Position numbers and translations under genes: made by a program
Notes under the pieces: generated by a model
What the model saw: the letters and a program-made list of their open reading frames with translations, nothing else
Database searches by the model: none
What the model was told of the DNA's origin: nothing
Shown: one piece after another, positions 1-8,639 of the stretch
Position numbering within the stretch: position 1 is the first letter of the stretch
Layout of the letters: every line of letters begins with the position of its first letter
Source: Muricauda sp. SCSIO 64092
GTDB taxonomy: Bacteria > Bacteroidota > Bacteroidia > Flavobacteriales > Flavobacteriaceae
Length of the DNA: 64,000 nucleotides
Assembly (NCBI RefSeq): GCF_023016285.1
Contig: NZ_CP095413.1
Coordinates: forward strand, 248,001-312,000
Direction of reading: 5' to 3'

Positions 1-6
1 TTGTTT

Positions 7-1017
7 TCATAGGTCCCCCTCGATTACCTTAAGCACCAGCTTGCCCATTTTCTCACCACTAAAAAGTCTATTAAAGGTTGGGGGGAAGTTCTCAATACCT
101 TCATACACATCCTCTTTGCTTTTCAACTTGCCCTGCGCCATCCAGGTACCCATTTGTTGGGCCGCTTCCCCATACCTTTTGGCCCAATCAAAAACGACCA
201 TTCCCTGCATACTCGCACGATTCACTAAAAGTGATAGGTAATTACTCGGACCCTTGATGGCCATCTTATTGTTGTACTGGGAAATTGCACCGCAGATGAC
301 CACACGGGCATGCATTCGTAATTGGGTCAGTGCAATATCCAGGATTTCGCCACCCACATTGTCAAAATACACATCAATACCTTTTGGGCACAGTTCCTTC
401 AGTCTGTTGCGAACCTTTTCATTCTTATAATCAATAGCGCCATCAAACCCCAATTCAGTGGTGATATAATTGCAATTTTTAGGACCACCGGCAATACCCA
501 CTACCGTACAACCTTTTATTTTGGCAATCTGCCCCACAATGCTTCCTACTGCACCAGCCGCACCGGAGACCAAAACGACATCCCCTTCCTTGATCTTGCC
601 AACTTCCAAAATTCCGAAATAAGCTGTCATCCCAGGCATACCCAGGGTTCCAATATACATCGGAAGCGGGGCCAGTTTCGGGTCAACCGGATAATATCCC
701 TTCCCATCTGTTGCGGTATACTGTTGTACCCCTCCATGACCTGAAACAAAATCGCCTACCTTAAACTTTGGATGGTTGTTCGATGCGATAACCTCACCCA
801 CGGAACCAGCGCGCATTACCGAGCCAATTTCCATGGGTTCGATGTAGGATTTGGAATCGTTCATCCAGCCGCGCATGGCCGGATCCAACGAAATGTAATG
901 CTGCCGAATCAATACCTCGCCTTCTTTGGGTTCCGGAATAGGATTGGTAACCAAACTCCACGTATCGGCATTGGCTTCGCCAATGGGTCTTTTGACAAAT
1001 AAAAGCTGCTTGTTCAT
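7..1017 (-). CDS. Zinc-free NADPH-dependent MDR oxidoreductase (CurA/PTGR-like)
   Basis: 336 aa, normal for the zinc-independent medium-chain dehydrogenase/reductase branch containing CurA, plant alkenal reductases and prostaglandin reductases. These enzymes use NADPH to reduce the C=C bond of alpha,beta-unsaturated ketones or aldehydes in the cytosol. Visible hallmarks are SLDPAMRGWM near residues 44-53, the glycine-rich nucleotide loop GAAGAVGSIVGQ around 152-163, and YFDNVGGE near 217-224. The cysteines and histidine that bind zinc in classical alcohol dehydrogenases are absent. It is the last gene of a minus-strand acyl-CoA catabolic run but stands 112 bp after the preceding gene, with a repeat relic between, so it may be transcribed separately. 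Family assignment is firm; the substrate is unknown. Confidence 0.88.
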   Translation of the reverse strand: MNKQLLFVKRPIGEANADTWSLVTNPIPEPKEGEVLIRQHYISLDPAMRGWMNDSKSYIEPMEIGSVMRAGSVGEVIASNNHPKFKVGDFVSGHGGVQQYTATDGKGYYPVDPKLAPLPMYIGTLGMPGMTAYFGILEVGKIKEGDVVLVSGAAGAVGSIVGQIAKIKGCTVVGIAGGPKNCNYITTELGFDGAIDYKNEKVRNRLKELCPKGIDVYFDNVGGEILDIALTQLRMHARVVICGAISQYNNKMAIKGPSNYLSLLVNRASMQGMVVFDWAKRYGEAAQQMGTWMAQGKLKSKEDVYEGIENFPPTFNRLFSGEKMGKLVLKVIEGDL

Positions 1018-1034
1018 ATCGTTTATTAATTATT

Positions 1035-1105
1035 CGTCACCCCCAACTTGTTCAAGGGTGCTATTCAACACTATTTTCATTAGGATGCTGAAATAGATAC
1101 AGCAT
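1035..1105. repeat. Interspersed palindromic repeat relic
   Basis: Two short inverted repeats in tandem. The first has CACCC and GGGTG arms (about 1039-1060) around an ACTTGTTCAA core; the second is ATGCTG and CAGCAT (1085-1105). From general knowledge of Bacteroidota genomes, this layout resembles the common intergenic element built on a gagcttgtcgaaggg-like core followed by a second hairpin. This copy looks degraded. It separates the enoyl-CoA hydratase gene from the reductase gene and could act as a weak transcript-end hairpin. Confidence 0.5.
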
Positions 1106-1129
1106 ATCCTTGACCTTCCTTGCCAAAAG

Positions 1130-1900
1130 CTACTTTCCCTTGCTGGTAAAATGCTCCACATAGGCGAGCATCTTTGCCCTTATTTCAGGCTTCCACCAAA
1201 GAACGGTTGCCTCTTTTAGGGCATTTGCAGGATTGGGATCCAACTTCTCCAACAAGCTTTTTCTAAGCTTTTGTTTGGTATTGACCAGAATCTCCTGGTC
1301 TGCCCTTAGGTAGATCTGTATTTGCTTTTCGGCCCGTTCCAGAAGGTTATCCAAAGGAACCAGTTCATCTACCAAACCTACTTTTAGGGCTTCTTCCCCA
1401 TGCAACAGTTTTCCTTCCAAAATATAACGATGCGCCAGGCCTTCCCCAATCCAATAGGCATACACCTCACAAAGATTTTGACTGATCTGGATATTCACGG
1501 CCACCTCATTTAACCCTATGACATAGTTCTCTCCCCGGGCCATGTATCGATTATCACAAGCAACCGCCAAAACACAGCCTCCTGCAGGGGCATGTCCTGT
1601 AATTGAAGCTATCAATGGCTTTCTAAATTGTAATAACTCATTGTACAATGCGCCAAAATCGGTGAAAAATTCAGTTATCCTTTTTTTGTCATACTGCACC
1701 AGTTCAATGAGGTCCAGTCCGGCAGAAAAATAGTGGGGCTGTCCTGTTAGAATCACGCCCTTGACCTTAGCATCATCTTCCAATTTCCTGAATGTTTCGC
1801 GCAATTCTTCAACCATTTCAAAATTAAGGGCATTGACTTTGCCCCTATTCATTTGAACAATGGTGTATCCTTCCTTTTCTATGAGTTGTAGTGTATTCAT
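1130..1900 (-). CDS. Enoyl-CoA hydratase/isomerase family protein
   Basis: 256 aa crotonase-fold protein. The oxyanion-hole segments are visible: FSAGLDL near residues 58-64 and APAGGCVLAVACD near 103-115. A glutamate in GLNEVAV (about 130) sits where crotonase family members carry a catalytic acid. The GLNE context is closer to mitochondrial delta3,delta2-enoyl-CoA isomerase (ECI1) than to classical hydratases, which have two catalytic glutamates, so isomerase activity is a serious alternative. It follows the SDR gene by 8 bp and belongs to the acyl-CoA operon. The expected role is handling unsaturated acyl-CoAs made by the two acyl-CoA dehydrogenases. Family certain, exact reaction not. Confidence 0.88.
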   Translation of the reverse strand: MNTLQLIEKEGYTIVQMNRGKVNALNFEMVEELRETFRKLEDDAKVKGVILTGQPHYFSAGLDLIELVQYDKKRITEFFTDFGALYNELLQFRKPLIASITGHAPAGGCVLAVACDNRYMARGENYVIGLNEVAVNIQISQNLCEVYAYWIGEGLAHRYILEGKLLHGEEALKVGLVDELVPLDNLLERAEKQIQIYLRADQEILVNTKQKLRKSLLEKLDPNPANALKEATVLWWKPEIRAKMLAYVEHFTSKGK

Positions 1901-1908
1901 ATCCGTTC

Positions 1909-2667
1909 TTAAATCAAAGAGTTTCCGCCATCAAGGGTTAGGGTCTGTCCCGTAATGAATTTTGAGTTGTCCGATGCCAACCAACAAATGGCCTCTGCAA
2001 TTTCATTCGCTTTTCCAAATCGGCCCATAGGAATAAACCGCATTAGCTTATCACCCATTTCAGGGCTTACCGCCAATAATTGGTCCAGTAGGGCCGACTC
2101 TGTAAAGCCGGGACAAACTGCATTGATTCGAATATTCTTTCGTCCATATTCCAAAGCAGCGGACTTGGTCATCCCCACAACAGCAAATTTGCTTGCCGCA
2201 TAGGATAAATTGTTTCCAGAAGGTTTTAAACCGGCCAAGGAGGCCACATTGACCATATTCCCATAACCCTGCTTTTCCATTATGCCCAAAGCCAATTTCA
2301 TACAATAAAAAACCCCTGTCTGGTTCACCGCTATAACATTATGCCAGTCCTCCAGGGTATGGTCTGCGGTCTTTGCCTGGTTTTTTCCACCAATTCCTGC
2401 GTTGTTGACCATAACATCCAATCGACCGTATTTGGCAACGGTCTTTTTTACCAGGTTTTCAACTTCTTCAAATTGTGTTACATCAGTTTGATACGCGATT
2501 GCCTTACCATCGTCCACCAAAATCCCATCAGCTACCTTTTGGGCATTCTCCATATTGATATCCGAAACAATAACCTGGGCACCCTGTGTTGCAAATAGTT
2601 GGGCCGTAGCCTTGCCAATACCGCTACCTGCACCTGTTATGATGACTACTTTTTCCTTTAGATCCAT
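1909..2667 (-). CDS. SDR family oxidoreductase
   Basis: 252 aa classical short-chain dehydrogenase/reductase: TGAGSGIG cofactor loop at about residues 11-18, NNAG in the middle, a catalytic serine in NVASLAG, and YAASK carrying the catalytic Tyr and Lys. An upstream in-frame start exists at 2808, but the start used here (Met before DLKEKVV) places the Rossmann motif where it belongs. It also gives a one-base TAATG overlap with the DUF1330 gene upstream, a sign of translational coupling. It probably oxidises or reduces a hydroxyacyl/oxoacyl intermediate of the operon. NAD preference is suggested by an acidic residue (SDINMENA) after beta-2. Confidence 0.9.
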   Translation of the reverse strand: MDLKEKVVIITGAGSGIGKATAQLFATQGAQVIVSDINMENAQKVADGILVDDGKAIAYQTDVTQFEEVENLVKKTVAKYGRLDVMVNNAGIGGKNQAKTADHTLEDWHNVIAVNQTGVFYCMKLALGIMEKQGYGNMVNVASLAGLKPSGNNLSYAASKFAVVGMTKSAALEYGRKNIRINAVCPGFTESALLDQLLAVSPEMGDKLMRFIPMGRFGKANEIAEAICWLASDNSKFITGQTLTLDGGNSLI

Positions 2668-3056
2668 TAGTGTTGAATTGATTGACAATGAATTAACCTG
2701 GAATCCAACAAGGCACGTTCGCGAAGGTGGGACGGATATCCCTCGGCCCCGGCCATTCCCATAAAGTCGGAAAAAGCGTTGTATTCCACTATGAGCACTG
2801 CGTGCCAAAGTTCCTCATCCGTAGGGCCGATCAACATGTGCTTTGGAGTTCCAAAAAACAGTACTTTGGCATTGACGTTTTTAAAAAAAGGTGCAGCGGC
2901 ATTTAAATATGCCGTGTAGGCTTCCTTGCCCGTTTCGCCAGTTTCCATAACAATTTCCTTATAACGTAAAAGATTTAACATCACTACGGGCGCATTGGCA
3001 GTAGCATTTTTGAATTTTTGAAACTCGTCCGGATTTGCTTTAAGATAGGATTCCAT
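2667..3056 (-). CDS. DUF1330 family protein
   Basis: 129 aa, matching the usual length of DUF1330 proteins, which adopt a dimeric alpha+beta (ferredoxin-like) barrel fold. Visible features are PVVMLNLLRY near residues 24-33, KEAYTAYLNAAAPFF in the middle, and WHAVLIVEYNAFSDFM followed by an HLRERAL motif. No enzymatic activity is established for the family, so none is assigned. It sits 2 bp after the phosphotransferase gene and overlaps the next SDR start by one base, so it is inside the operon rather than a passenger. In the Pseudomonas levulinate pathway the kinase LvaA needs a small partner, LvaB. This protein occupies an equivalent place but is not visibly homologous. Confidence 0.8.
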   Translation of the reverse strand: MESYLKANPDEFQKFKNATANAPVVMLNLLRYKEIVMETGETGKEAYTAYLNAAAPFFKNVNAKVLFFGTPKHMLIGPTDEELWHAVLIVEYNAFSDFMGMAGAEGYPSHLRERALLDSRLIHCQSIQH

Positions 3057-3058
3057 TA

Positions 3059-4135
3059 CTACAGGTTATCTATTTTGTTTTTTTGAATGGCCAACCAAGC
3101 CGTATCACAGCATAAGGCAGCGGCTTTGTTGAGATGGGCAAATTTTGAGTCGTTGGTATGTCCGTGTTTGAAACGATAATAGATTTGTTGGGCGATGACC
3201 GCAATTTTGAACAGTCCAAATACATAATAGAATACCAAATTATCCACAGATCGTCCGCTTTTGAGCGCATATTGGTGTACAATTTCACTGCGTGAGGGGT
3301 TACCTTCCATTACCGTAGGTGAGGGAAGGCCCTGCTTCATGAATTCAGCATCCTTGGCCGTGGTCCAATAGCCCAGGGAGGTACCTAAATCCATCAAAGG
3401 ATCTCCAAGGGTACACATTTCCCAATCCAGAATGGCCGAAATAGTTGTCCAACTGTCATCTGAAAACACCACATTGTCATATTTGAAATCGTTATGGATA
3501 AGGGTATGGTCATAAGTTTTGGGCTGATTGGCCTCCATCCATCCCATCACTTTTCCAGCCGTTGGAACATTGTCGGTTGCAGCGGCCAGGTATTGCTTTC
3601 CCCAATTGGTCACTTGCCGGGATACATATCCTGTTGGTCTTCCCAAATCCTGTAAACCCACTTCCTTATAATCAATATTGTGAAAGGCCACAAAAGTGTC
3701 CAACCAAGTGTTGGAGATGGTGCTAAACTCTTCCGGTTTTAGCTGCATGTTGTGGGCGGCTTTTGCAGATAAAATCTTGCCTTCCACCTTTTCCATGATG
3801 TAAAAGGGGGCTCCTATTATTTCCTTATCCTCGGTAAAAACAAAGACCTTTGGGGCTTTTAAAAAAATAGGATTCAAATGTTTTAAGACGTTATACTCGC
3901 GCCCCATATCATGACCTCGTTTCGGTGCATGGAAAGGTGGCCTGCGCAATACATATTCCTTTCCTTCAATCTGAAGTAAATAAGTCAAATTGGAGTATCC
4001 ATTTGAAAATTGACACACCAGAAGTTCGCTTTTATCGGAGCTGATCAAACCTTTGGCAGCCAAAAACACCTTTAGTTTTGACGTATTGAGCTCTTCACCT
4101 TCCCGAACTGGTCTTGTAGGATTTTCCAATGCCAT
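3059..4135 (-). CDS. ACAD10/11-type APH kinase (phosphotransferase family)
   Basis: 358 aa protein-kinase-like fold of the aminoglycoside phosphotransferase family, specifically the branch fused to acyl-CoA dehydrogenase in animal ACAD10/ACAD11. Visible signatures are QFSNGYSNLTYLLQ (nucleotide loop, about residues 43-56), YVLRRPP with the ATP-binding-type lysine/arginine region, the catalytic loop HNDFKYDNVVF, and the metal-binding ILDWEMCTLGDPLMDLG. In mammals and in Pseudomonas LvaA, such kinases phosphorylate the 4-hydroxyl of 4-hydroxyacyl-CoAs so that a partner dehydrogenase can eliminate phosphate. The partner lies immediately upstream, 2 bp away. Family certain; the 4-hydroxyacyl substrate is inferred from homology and pairing. 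Confidence 0.88.
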   Translation of the reverse strand: MALENPTRPVREGEELNTSKLKVFLAAKGLISSDKSELLVCQFSNGYSNLTYLLQIEGKEYVLRRPPFHAPKRGHDMGREYNVLKHLNPIFLKAPKVFVFTEDKEIIGAPFYIMEKVEGKILSAKAAHNMQLKPEEFSTISNTWLDTFVAFHNIDYKEVGLQDLGRPTGYVSRQVTNWGKQYLAAATDNVPTAGKVMGWMEANQPKTYDHTLIHNDFKYDNVVFSDDSWTTISAILDWEMCTLGDPLMDLGTSLGYWTTAKDAEFMKQGLPSPTVMEGNPSRSEIVHQYALKSGRSVDNLVFYYVFGLFKIAVIAQQIYYRFKHGHTNDSKFAHLNKAAALCCDTAWLAIQKNKIDNL

Positions 4136-4137
4136 GC

Positions 4138-5355
4138 CTATGATGCGGAATATTTTTTAATAATGTGCTTTCCCAATTGACTCATATGTACCTCATCCGG
4201 ACCGTCCGCTAAACGTAACATTCTTGCTGCGGCAAAAAAATGGGCCAGTGGGGTATCATTTCCAACTCCTTTACCTCCCAAGACCTGAATGGCCCTATCA
4301 ATTACTTTCAATGCCATATTGGGAGCAACAATTTTTATCATGGCTATAAGATCTTTTGCTGCTTTATTCCCCACCTTGTCCATTTTATCCGCTGCCGACA
4401 ATACCAATAACCTTGTCTGTGTTATCTCAGAAGCCGATAGGGCAATGGCTTGTCGAACGCTACTATAGGTATCCAAAGTCCTTCCAAAGGGTTTTCGCTG
4501 TACGGTACGTTCCGCCATGATTTCCAGAGAACGCTGGGCCATACCAATTAATCGCATACAATGATGAATGCGTCCCGGCCCCAACCGGCCCTGCGCAATT
4601 TCAAAACCCCTGCCCTCCCCAAGCAATATGTTGGATTTTGGTACGCTAACATTGGTGAGTTGTATCTCGGCATGTCCTTCCGGGGAATCGGTATACCCAA
4701 ACACCGTTAATGGACGTACAAGTTCCAGGCCCGGGCTGTCCATGGGAACCAGAATCATGCTTTGCTGCTGATATCGCGGTGCTTCAAAATCTGTTTTTCC
4801 CATAACGATGGTAATTTTGCAGTTGGGATCCATAGCACCCGACGACCACCATTTTCGGCCATTGATGATATAGTTATCACCACTGGCAACAATGGCGGTT
4901 TCAATATTGGTGGCATCCGAGGAAGCCACATCCGGTTCCGTCATCAAAAAGGCCGAACGGATTTCCCCATTCAACAGTGGCCTTAGCCACTTTTCCTGTT
5001 GTTCGGGGGTTCCATATTTGGCCAAAACCTCCATGTTTCCCGTATCTGGGGCACTGCAGTTAAAAACTTCCGAGGACCATAGAACTCGCCCCATTTGTTC
5101 TGCCAATGGGGCATATTCCAAATTTGTCAAGCCCGGACTAAAACTGCCATAGGACTTTGGTAGGAATAGATTCCATAAACCTGCCGCCTTTGCTTTCTCC
5201 TTCAACGCTTCGGTGCCTGGCCACCTTTTCCACCTATTTCCAGGATCCGAATGAAACGTATTAACCTCCTCTTCAACAGGTTTAATATGTTCTTCAATAA
5301 ACTGTTGTAGTTTTTTTTGAAGCTTTTGCGACTTTTCAGTGTATTCAAAATTCAT
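4138..5355 (-). CDS. ACAD11-like acyl-CoA dehydrogenase
   Basis: 405 aa FAD-dependent acyl-CoA dehydrogenase. The sequence follows the ACAD11 dehydrogenase half closely: [31 protein letters not shown] in the FAD-binding middle domain, [26 protein letters not shown] and [15 protein letters not shown] at the C-terminus. ACAD11-type enzymes convert a 4-phosphoacyl-CoA to an enoyl-CoA by elimination, letting 4-hydroxy acids enter beta-oxidation. Here the kinase half is a separate gene 2 bp downstream. The upstream neighbour is a DHRS4-like SDR, separated by 17 bp. The start is the first Met (NFEYTEKSQ) and gives a standard-length N-terminal helical domain. Confidence 0.92.
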   Translation of the reverse strand: MNFEYTEKSQKLQKKLQQFIEEHIKPVEEEVNTFHSDPGNRWKRWPGTEALKEKAKAAGLWNLFLPKSYGSFSPGLTNLEYAPLAEQMGRVLWSSEVFNCSAPDTGNMEVLAKYGTPEQQEKWLRPLLNGEIRSAFLMTEPDVASSDATNIETAIVASGDNYIINGRKWWSSGAMDPNCKITIVMGKTDFEAPRYQQQSMILVPMDSPGLELVRPLTVFGYTDSPEGHAEIQLTNVSVPKSNILLGEGRGFEIAQGRLGPGRIHHCMRLIGMAQRSLEIMAERTVQRKPFGRTLDTYSSVRQAIALSASEITQTRLLVLSAADKMDKVGNKAAKDLIAMIKIVAPNMALKVIDRAIQVLGGKGVGNDTPLAHFFAAARMLRLADGPDEVHMSQLGKHIIKKYSAS

Positions 5356-5372
5356 TTGATCGCTTTTTGAAA

Positions 5373-6146
5373 TTAACCTGAAATGAGATAGCCCCCATCT
5401 GCAGCATAAACGCCACCGGTCATATAGGAGCCTGCATCAGAAGCCAATAACATGACCAGCCCTGCCATTTCATCGGGTTCAGCAACTCTTCGAAGCGGGA
5501 TGGTATTGGTATACATACCGACCAATTCTTCATTGGACCAAAGGCTTTCACTAAACTTTGTCTTTATCAGTCCTGGGCATACCACATTGGAGCGGATTCC
5601 ATACTTACCCCACTCTTTTGCCTGATTTTTGGTCAACATGATCAAAGCTGATTTCGTCATGCTGTACAATCCCAAACGAAACCCAGGATGTATCCCCTCT
5701 ACAGAGGCAATATTGATGATGCTTCCCCCATGTACTTTCATATGGGGCTGAACCAAATTGGACAGCAACCAAGGAGCCTTTACATTAACGTCCATAATCT
5801 TATCAAAAACTTCTTCCGCAGTAGCTTCCAATGGACCGTAAAATGGATTGATAGCGGCATTGTTGACCAATACATCTACCTTGCCATAGGTTTCCACAGT
5901 CTTCTCCACCAAGCTTTTTCGTTGTTCCCCATCACCAATATGACACGCAATCCCAATGGCATTCAAACCTTTTGCGCGAAACGCTTCTGCCACTTGATCC
6001 ACAGCTTCCTGTTTTCTACTGCTCACCACAACCTTGGCACCATTTTCTGCCAAACCCTGGGCAATGGAACGACCAATTCCCTTACTTGAGCCCGTTACAA
6101 TGGCCACCTTGCCGGAAAGGTCAAACTTTGATCTTATTTCACTCAT
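5373..6146 (-). CDS. SDR family oxidoreductase, DHRS4-like
   Basis: 257 aa classical [11 protein letters not shown] cofactor loop, [12 protein letters not shown] whose Ser-Arg-Lys after beta-2 favours [20 protein letters not shown] and the catalytic YSMTK. The NAAINPF-GPLE region resembles the carbonyl reductase DHRS4. A Met three codons upstream also exists. The chosen start lies one base after the stop of the preceding dehydrogenase gene (TAAaATG), the more natural coupling. A ketoacyl-CoA or 4-oxoacyl-CoA reductase role, parallel to LvaD in levulinate catabolism, would suit the neighbouring kinase/dehydrogenase pair. That is inference from position. Confidence 0.9.
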   Translation of the reverse strand: MSEIRSKFDLSGKVAIVTGSSKGIGRSIAQGLAENGAKVVVSSRKQEAVDQVAEAFRAKGLNAIGIACHIGDGEQRKSLVEKTVETYGKVDVLVNNAAINPFYGPLEATAEEVFDKIMDVNVKAPWLLSNLVQPHMKVHGGSIINIASVEGIHPGFRLGLYSMTKSALIMLTKNQAKEWGKYGIRSNVVCPGLIKTKFSESLWSNEELVGMYTNTIPLRRVAEPDEMAGLVMLLASDAGSYMTGGVYAADGGYLISG

Positions 6147-6147
6147 T

Positions 6148-7959
6148 TTAAGCAAATATCTTTTTGTCCGAATTCAGGGTCAAGGATTCCGGACTCATCA
6201 AAATTTCCGAAAGCCCCTGTGTTTTGGGAAGTTCATAGGTGAAGTAAAACTTCATTGCGTGAATTTTCCCCTCATAAAATTCTTGGGAATATGTCGAGGC
6301 GCCCGTAACCAAAGTATGTTGTGCGTGGGTTCCAATAACCAACCATTGCCAGCCAATGATAATTGTGCTGAAGAATTCCATAAATGGGGTGGCATCGGCC
6401 AAAAAACGTTGATAGTCCCCTTGCCCGGCAAAACGCATCAAGAATTGTAAAACACTTTGGGTAAGTGCTAATTTTTCCCCTAGTTTTTTGGCATAAGGAA
6501 CCAAGGATTCGTAGGTCATCGCCGATTTAATGGATTGTTGTATCTCTTCGGACAACAACATCAAGGCCTTTCCGTTTTCCATGGTAATTTTTCTTCCCAG
6601 CAAATCCTGGGACTGAATTCCCGTAGTACCTTCATAAATGGCAAATATCCTAATATCCCGTAGGTACTGTTGCAAAATGTAGTCTGAACAGAAACCATAC
6701 CCCCCAAGAACCTGAACGCCATTATTGACCGCGGTAATCCCCATTTCGGATGGGTAGGTTTTGACCACGGGTGTCAACAGTTCCAAAAGAAGTCTGTACC
6801 TGGCCCGTTCCTTTTCATTGGCTAAGGATACAGAAAGGTCGTGATACTTTGAGGTAAGGAACACTAAGCTCAAGGCGCCTTCCGAAACTACCTTTTGCAC
6901 CAATAACATCCTACGAACGTCAGGATGGTTTATAATAAGTGTCTGCTCTTGGGAGACATCCTTCTTACCTGTTCGTTCCAACTCCCGACCTTGGGGTCGC
7001 TCGTGTGCATAGCTCAAGGCGGCGTGGTAAGCAGCAGTGGCTATGGCAGCAGCCCCCCTGCCAACGGCAATACGGGCCCCGTTCATCATCATGAACATAT
7101 ATTTTAGCCCTTGGTTGGGCTCTCCTACAAGCCAGCCTTTGCAATCTTCCTTATCACCAAAAAAGAGATGGGTGGTACAATACCCTTTTTGTCCCATTTT
7201 TTGAAAGTCGGCGACCGTAGTCACGTCATTAAACTCTAAGGAACCATCAGGCTTTGGTCGATGCTTGGGAACCACAAATAAGGATATCCCCTTGGTGCCA
7301 GCAGGTGCTCCTTTTATTCTCGCCAATACCAAATGCACAATATTTTCAGCGCCCTGATGATCGCCCCCTGAGATGAATATTTTTTGTCCGTGTATGGTAA
7401 AACAATCCCCATTCGGTTCCGCTGAAGTTACAATATCCGATAATGAACTCCCCGCTTGTGGTTCTGTCAGGCACATGGTACCTCCCCATTTACCCGAAAT
7501 CATATTGGGGACAAAAGTTTCGTTAAGGGATTCATTGCCAAAATGAACAATGAGTTCTGCTGCCCCAAGTGTCAATCCCGCATAGCCTGGCATATGGTTG
7601 TTTGCCGTTTCCTGAATAAATGCTGAGGCATTTATGGCCATTGAAGGTAATTGCAGTCCCCCTATGTCATACGGAAAAGGGGCCCCAATAAAACCCATTT
7701 CCCCAGCCATTTTCATATAGTTTCCAATTTGGGGGTGTACAATGATCTCCCCATCCTTAAAATGTGCCGGTCGCTCATCCATCTCTTTGAAATAGGGAAA
7801 CATTTCCTTATCCGCGAAATCCTTAACCGAATCAAGAAATAGTTCAATGGAACCCTCATCGTATTCGGCAAAGTGTTCTTGGGAAAGTACTTCTTTAATT
7901 TGGTGCACTTGAAACAGTAAAAACTTCAGTGTTTCTATATCTACATACGATTTTTTCAT
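6148..7959 (-). CDS. Acyl-CoA dehydrogenase, DmdC-like large form
   Basis: 603 aa, the long type with an extra C-terminal domain as in DmdC-type (3-methylmercaptopropionyl-CoA) and related dehydrogenases. Visible are GGTMCLTEPQAGSSLSD (FAD/acyl binding), QKIFISGG, YEGTTGIQSQDLLGRK near residue 450 that includes the usual catalytic-glutamate context, and the tail YEGKIHAMKFYFTYELP. An in-frame Met 11 codons upstream is less likely; the chosen start before KKSYVDIETLKF gives the family-typical N-terminus. It is the first gene of the operon and lies 98 bp downstream of a Crp/Fnr gene on the same strand. It should oxidise a medium, long or branched acyl-CoA; the exact substrate cannot be read off. 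Confidence 0.9.
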   Translation of the reverse strand: MKKSYVDIETLKFLLFQVHQIKEVLSQEHFAEYDEGSIELFLDSVKDFADKEMFPYFKEMDERPAHFKDGEIIVHPQIGNYMKMAGEMGFIGAPFPYDIGGLQLPSMAINASAFIQETANNHMPGYAGLTLGAAELIVHFGNESLNETFVPNMISGKWGGTMCLTEPQAGSSLSDIVTSAEPNGDCFTIHGQKIFISGGDHQGAENIVHLVLARIKGAPAGTKGISLFVVPKHRPKPDGSLEFNDVTTVADFQKMGQKGYCTTHLFFGDKEDCKGWLVGEPNQGLKYMFMMMNGARIAVGRGAAAIATAAYHAALSYAHERPQGRELERTGKKDVSQEQTLIINHPDVRRMLLVQKVVSEGALSLVFLTSKYHDLSVSLANEKERARYRLLLELLTPVVKTYPSEMGITAVNNGVQVLGGYGFCSDYILQQYLRDIRIFAIYEGTTGIQSQDLLGRKITMENGKALMLLSEEIQQSIKSAMTYESLVPYAKKLGEKLALTQSVLQFLMRFAGQGDYQRFLADATPFMEFFSTIIIGWQWLVIGTHAQHTLVTGASTYSQEFYEGKIHAMKFYFTYELPKTQGLSEILMSPESLTLNSDKKIFA

Positions 7960-8057
7960 AACCCAGTTTTTGAAAGTGAATGAAGTTAGCACTAATTGTA
8001 GCGAAACTCGTTAAACTGGTTTAATAAATCGAAGGTAAACGGATCAAAAAGGGTTGG

Positions 8058-8639
8058 TCAGGCTTTGGACAACCTTTTCCGAAGCTTGGATAAACCCACA
8101 GGTGTCATACCCAGGTAGCTTGCGATAAGGTAATTGGGTACTCGCCGAAAAAGGTCAGGTCGCTTTTCGAGCAGTCGTAGGTATCGTTCCTCGTTACTTC
8201 GAATACTCATGCGTTCGACCCGGGAAAATAACTTCATGAACGCTTCTTGCATGGAAAGTCTTCCAAATCTTTCCAATTGGTGTGAATTGTTGAACGATTC
8301 TTCCACCACCTCCTTTTTCACAGCGAAAACCATGCTCGATTCAATCGCCTTTAAGTAGCAATTTGAGGGTTGTTGGTTCACATAGGAGGGTAAATCGGTA
8401 AAAAAAACATCCTCGGTATAAAATTCCAAAACCTTAATTTCCCCCTCCTCTTCTTTATAGTAACAAATGCATCCCTTTTCCAAATAATAGAACCGGTCAA
8501 CAATCTGTCCCGACCTTACCAAAAAATCGGATTTTCCCAAGGCTATTCTTTCATATTTGGCCAGTTCCCTTCTTAGGATTTGCTCATCTACATCCGTGTA
8601 AAACAGAACTTTGTTTTTTAGGTTTTTAAGGTCGCTCAA
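8058..8639 (-). CDS. Crp/Fnr family transcriptional regulator
   Basis: 193 aa, normal for the small Bacteroidota Crp-like family. The N-terminal cyclic-nucleotide-binding-type beta-roll includes KSDFLVRSGQIVDRFYYLEK around residues 36-55. The C-terminal helix-turn-helix is RVPNYLIASYLGMTPVGLSKLRKRL. The arginine/serine pair that binds cAMP in E. coli Crp is not evident, so the effector is unknown. No in-frame ATG exists between the upstream TAA and the conserved domain, so translation appears to begin at TTG (8637-8639). It precedes the acyl-CoA operon on the same strand by 98 bp and is a natural candidate to regulate it, though no operator was recognised. Confidence 0.87.
   Translation of the reverse strand: MSDLKNLKNKVLFYTDVDEQILRRELAKYERIALGKSDFLVRSGQIVDRFYYLEKGCICYYKEEEGEIKVLEFYTEDVFFTDLPSYVNQQPSNCYLKAIESSMVFAVKKEVVEESFNNSHQLERFGRLSMQEAFMKLFSRVERMSIRSNEERYLRLLEKRPDLFRRVPNYLIASYLGMTPVGLSKLRKRLSKA

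Noticed and set aside
2668..2808. N-terminal extension of the SDR gene
   Set aside because: Would overlap the DUF1330 gene in another frame and adds residues absent from classical SDRs; the TAATG junction start is better.
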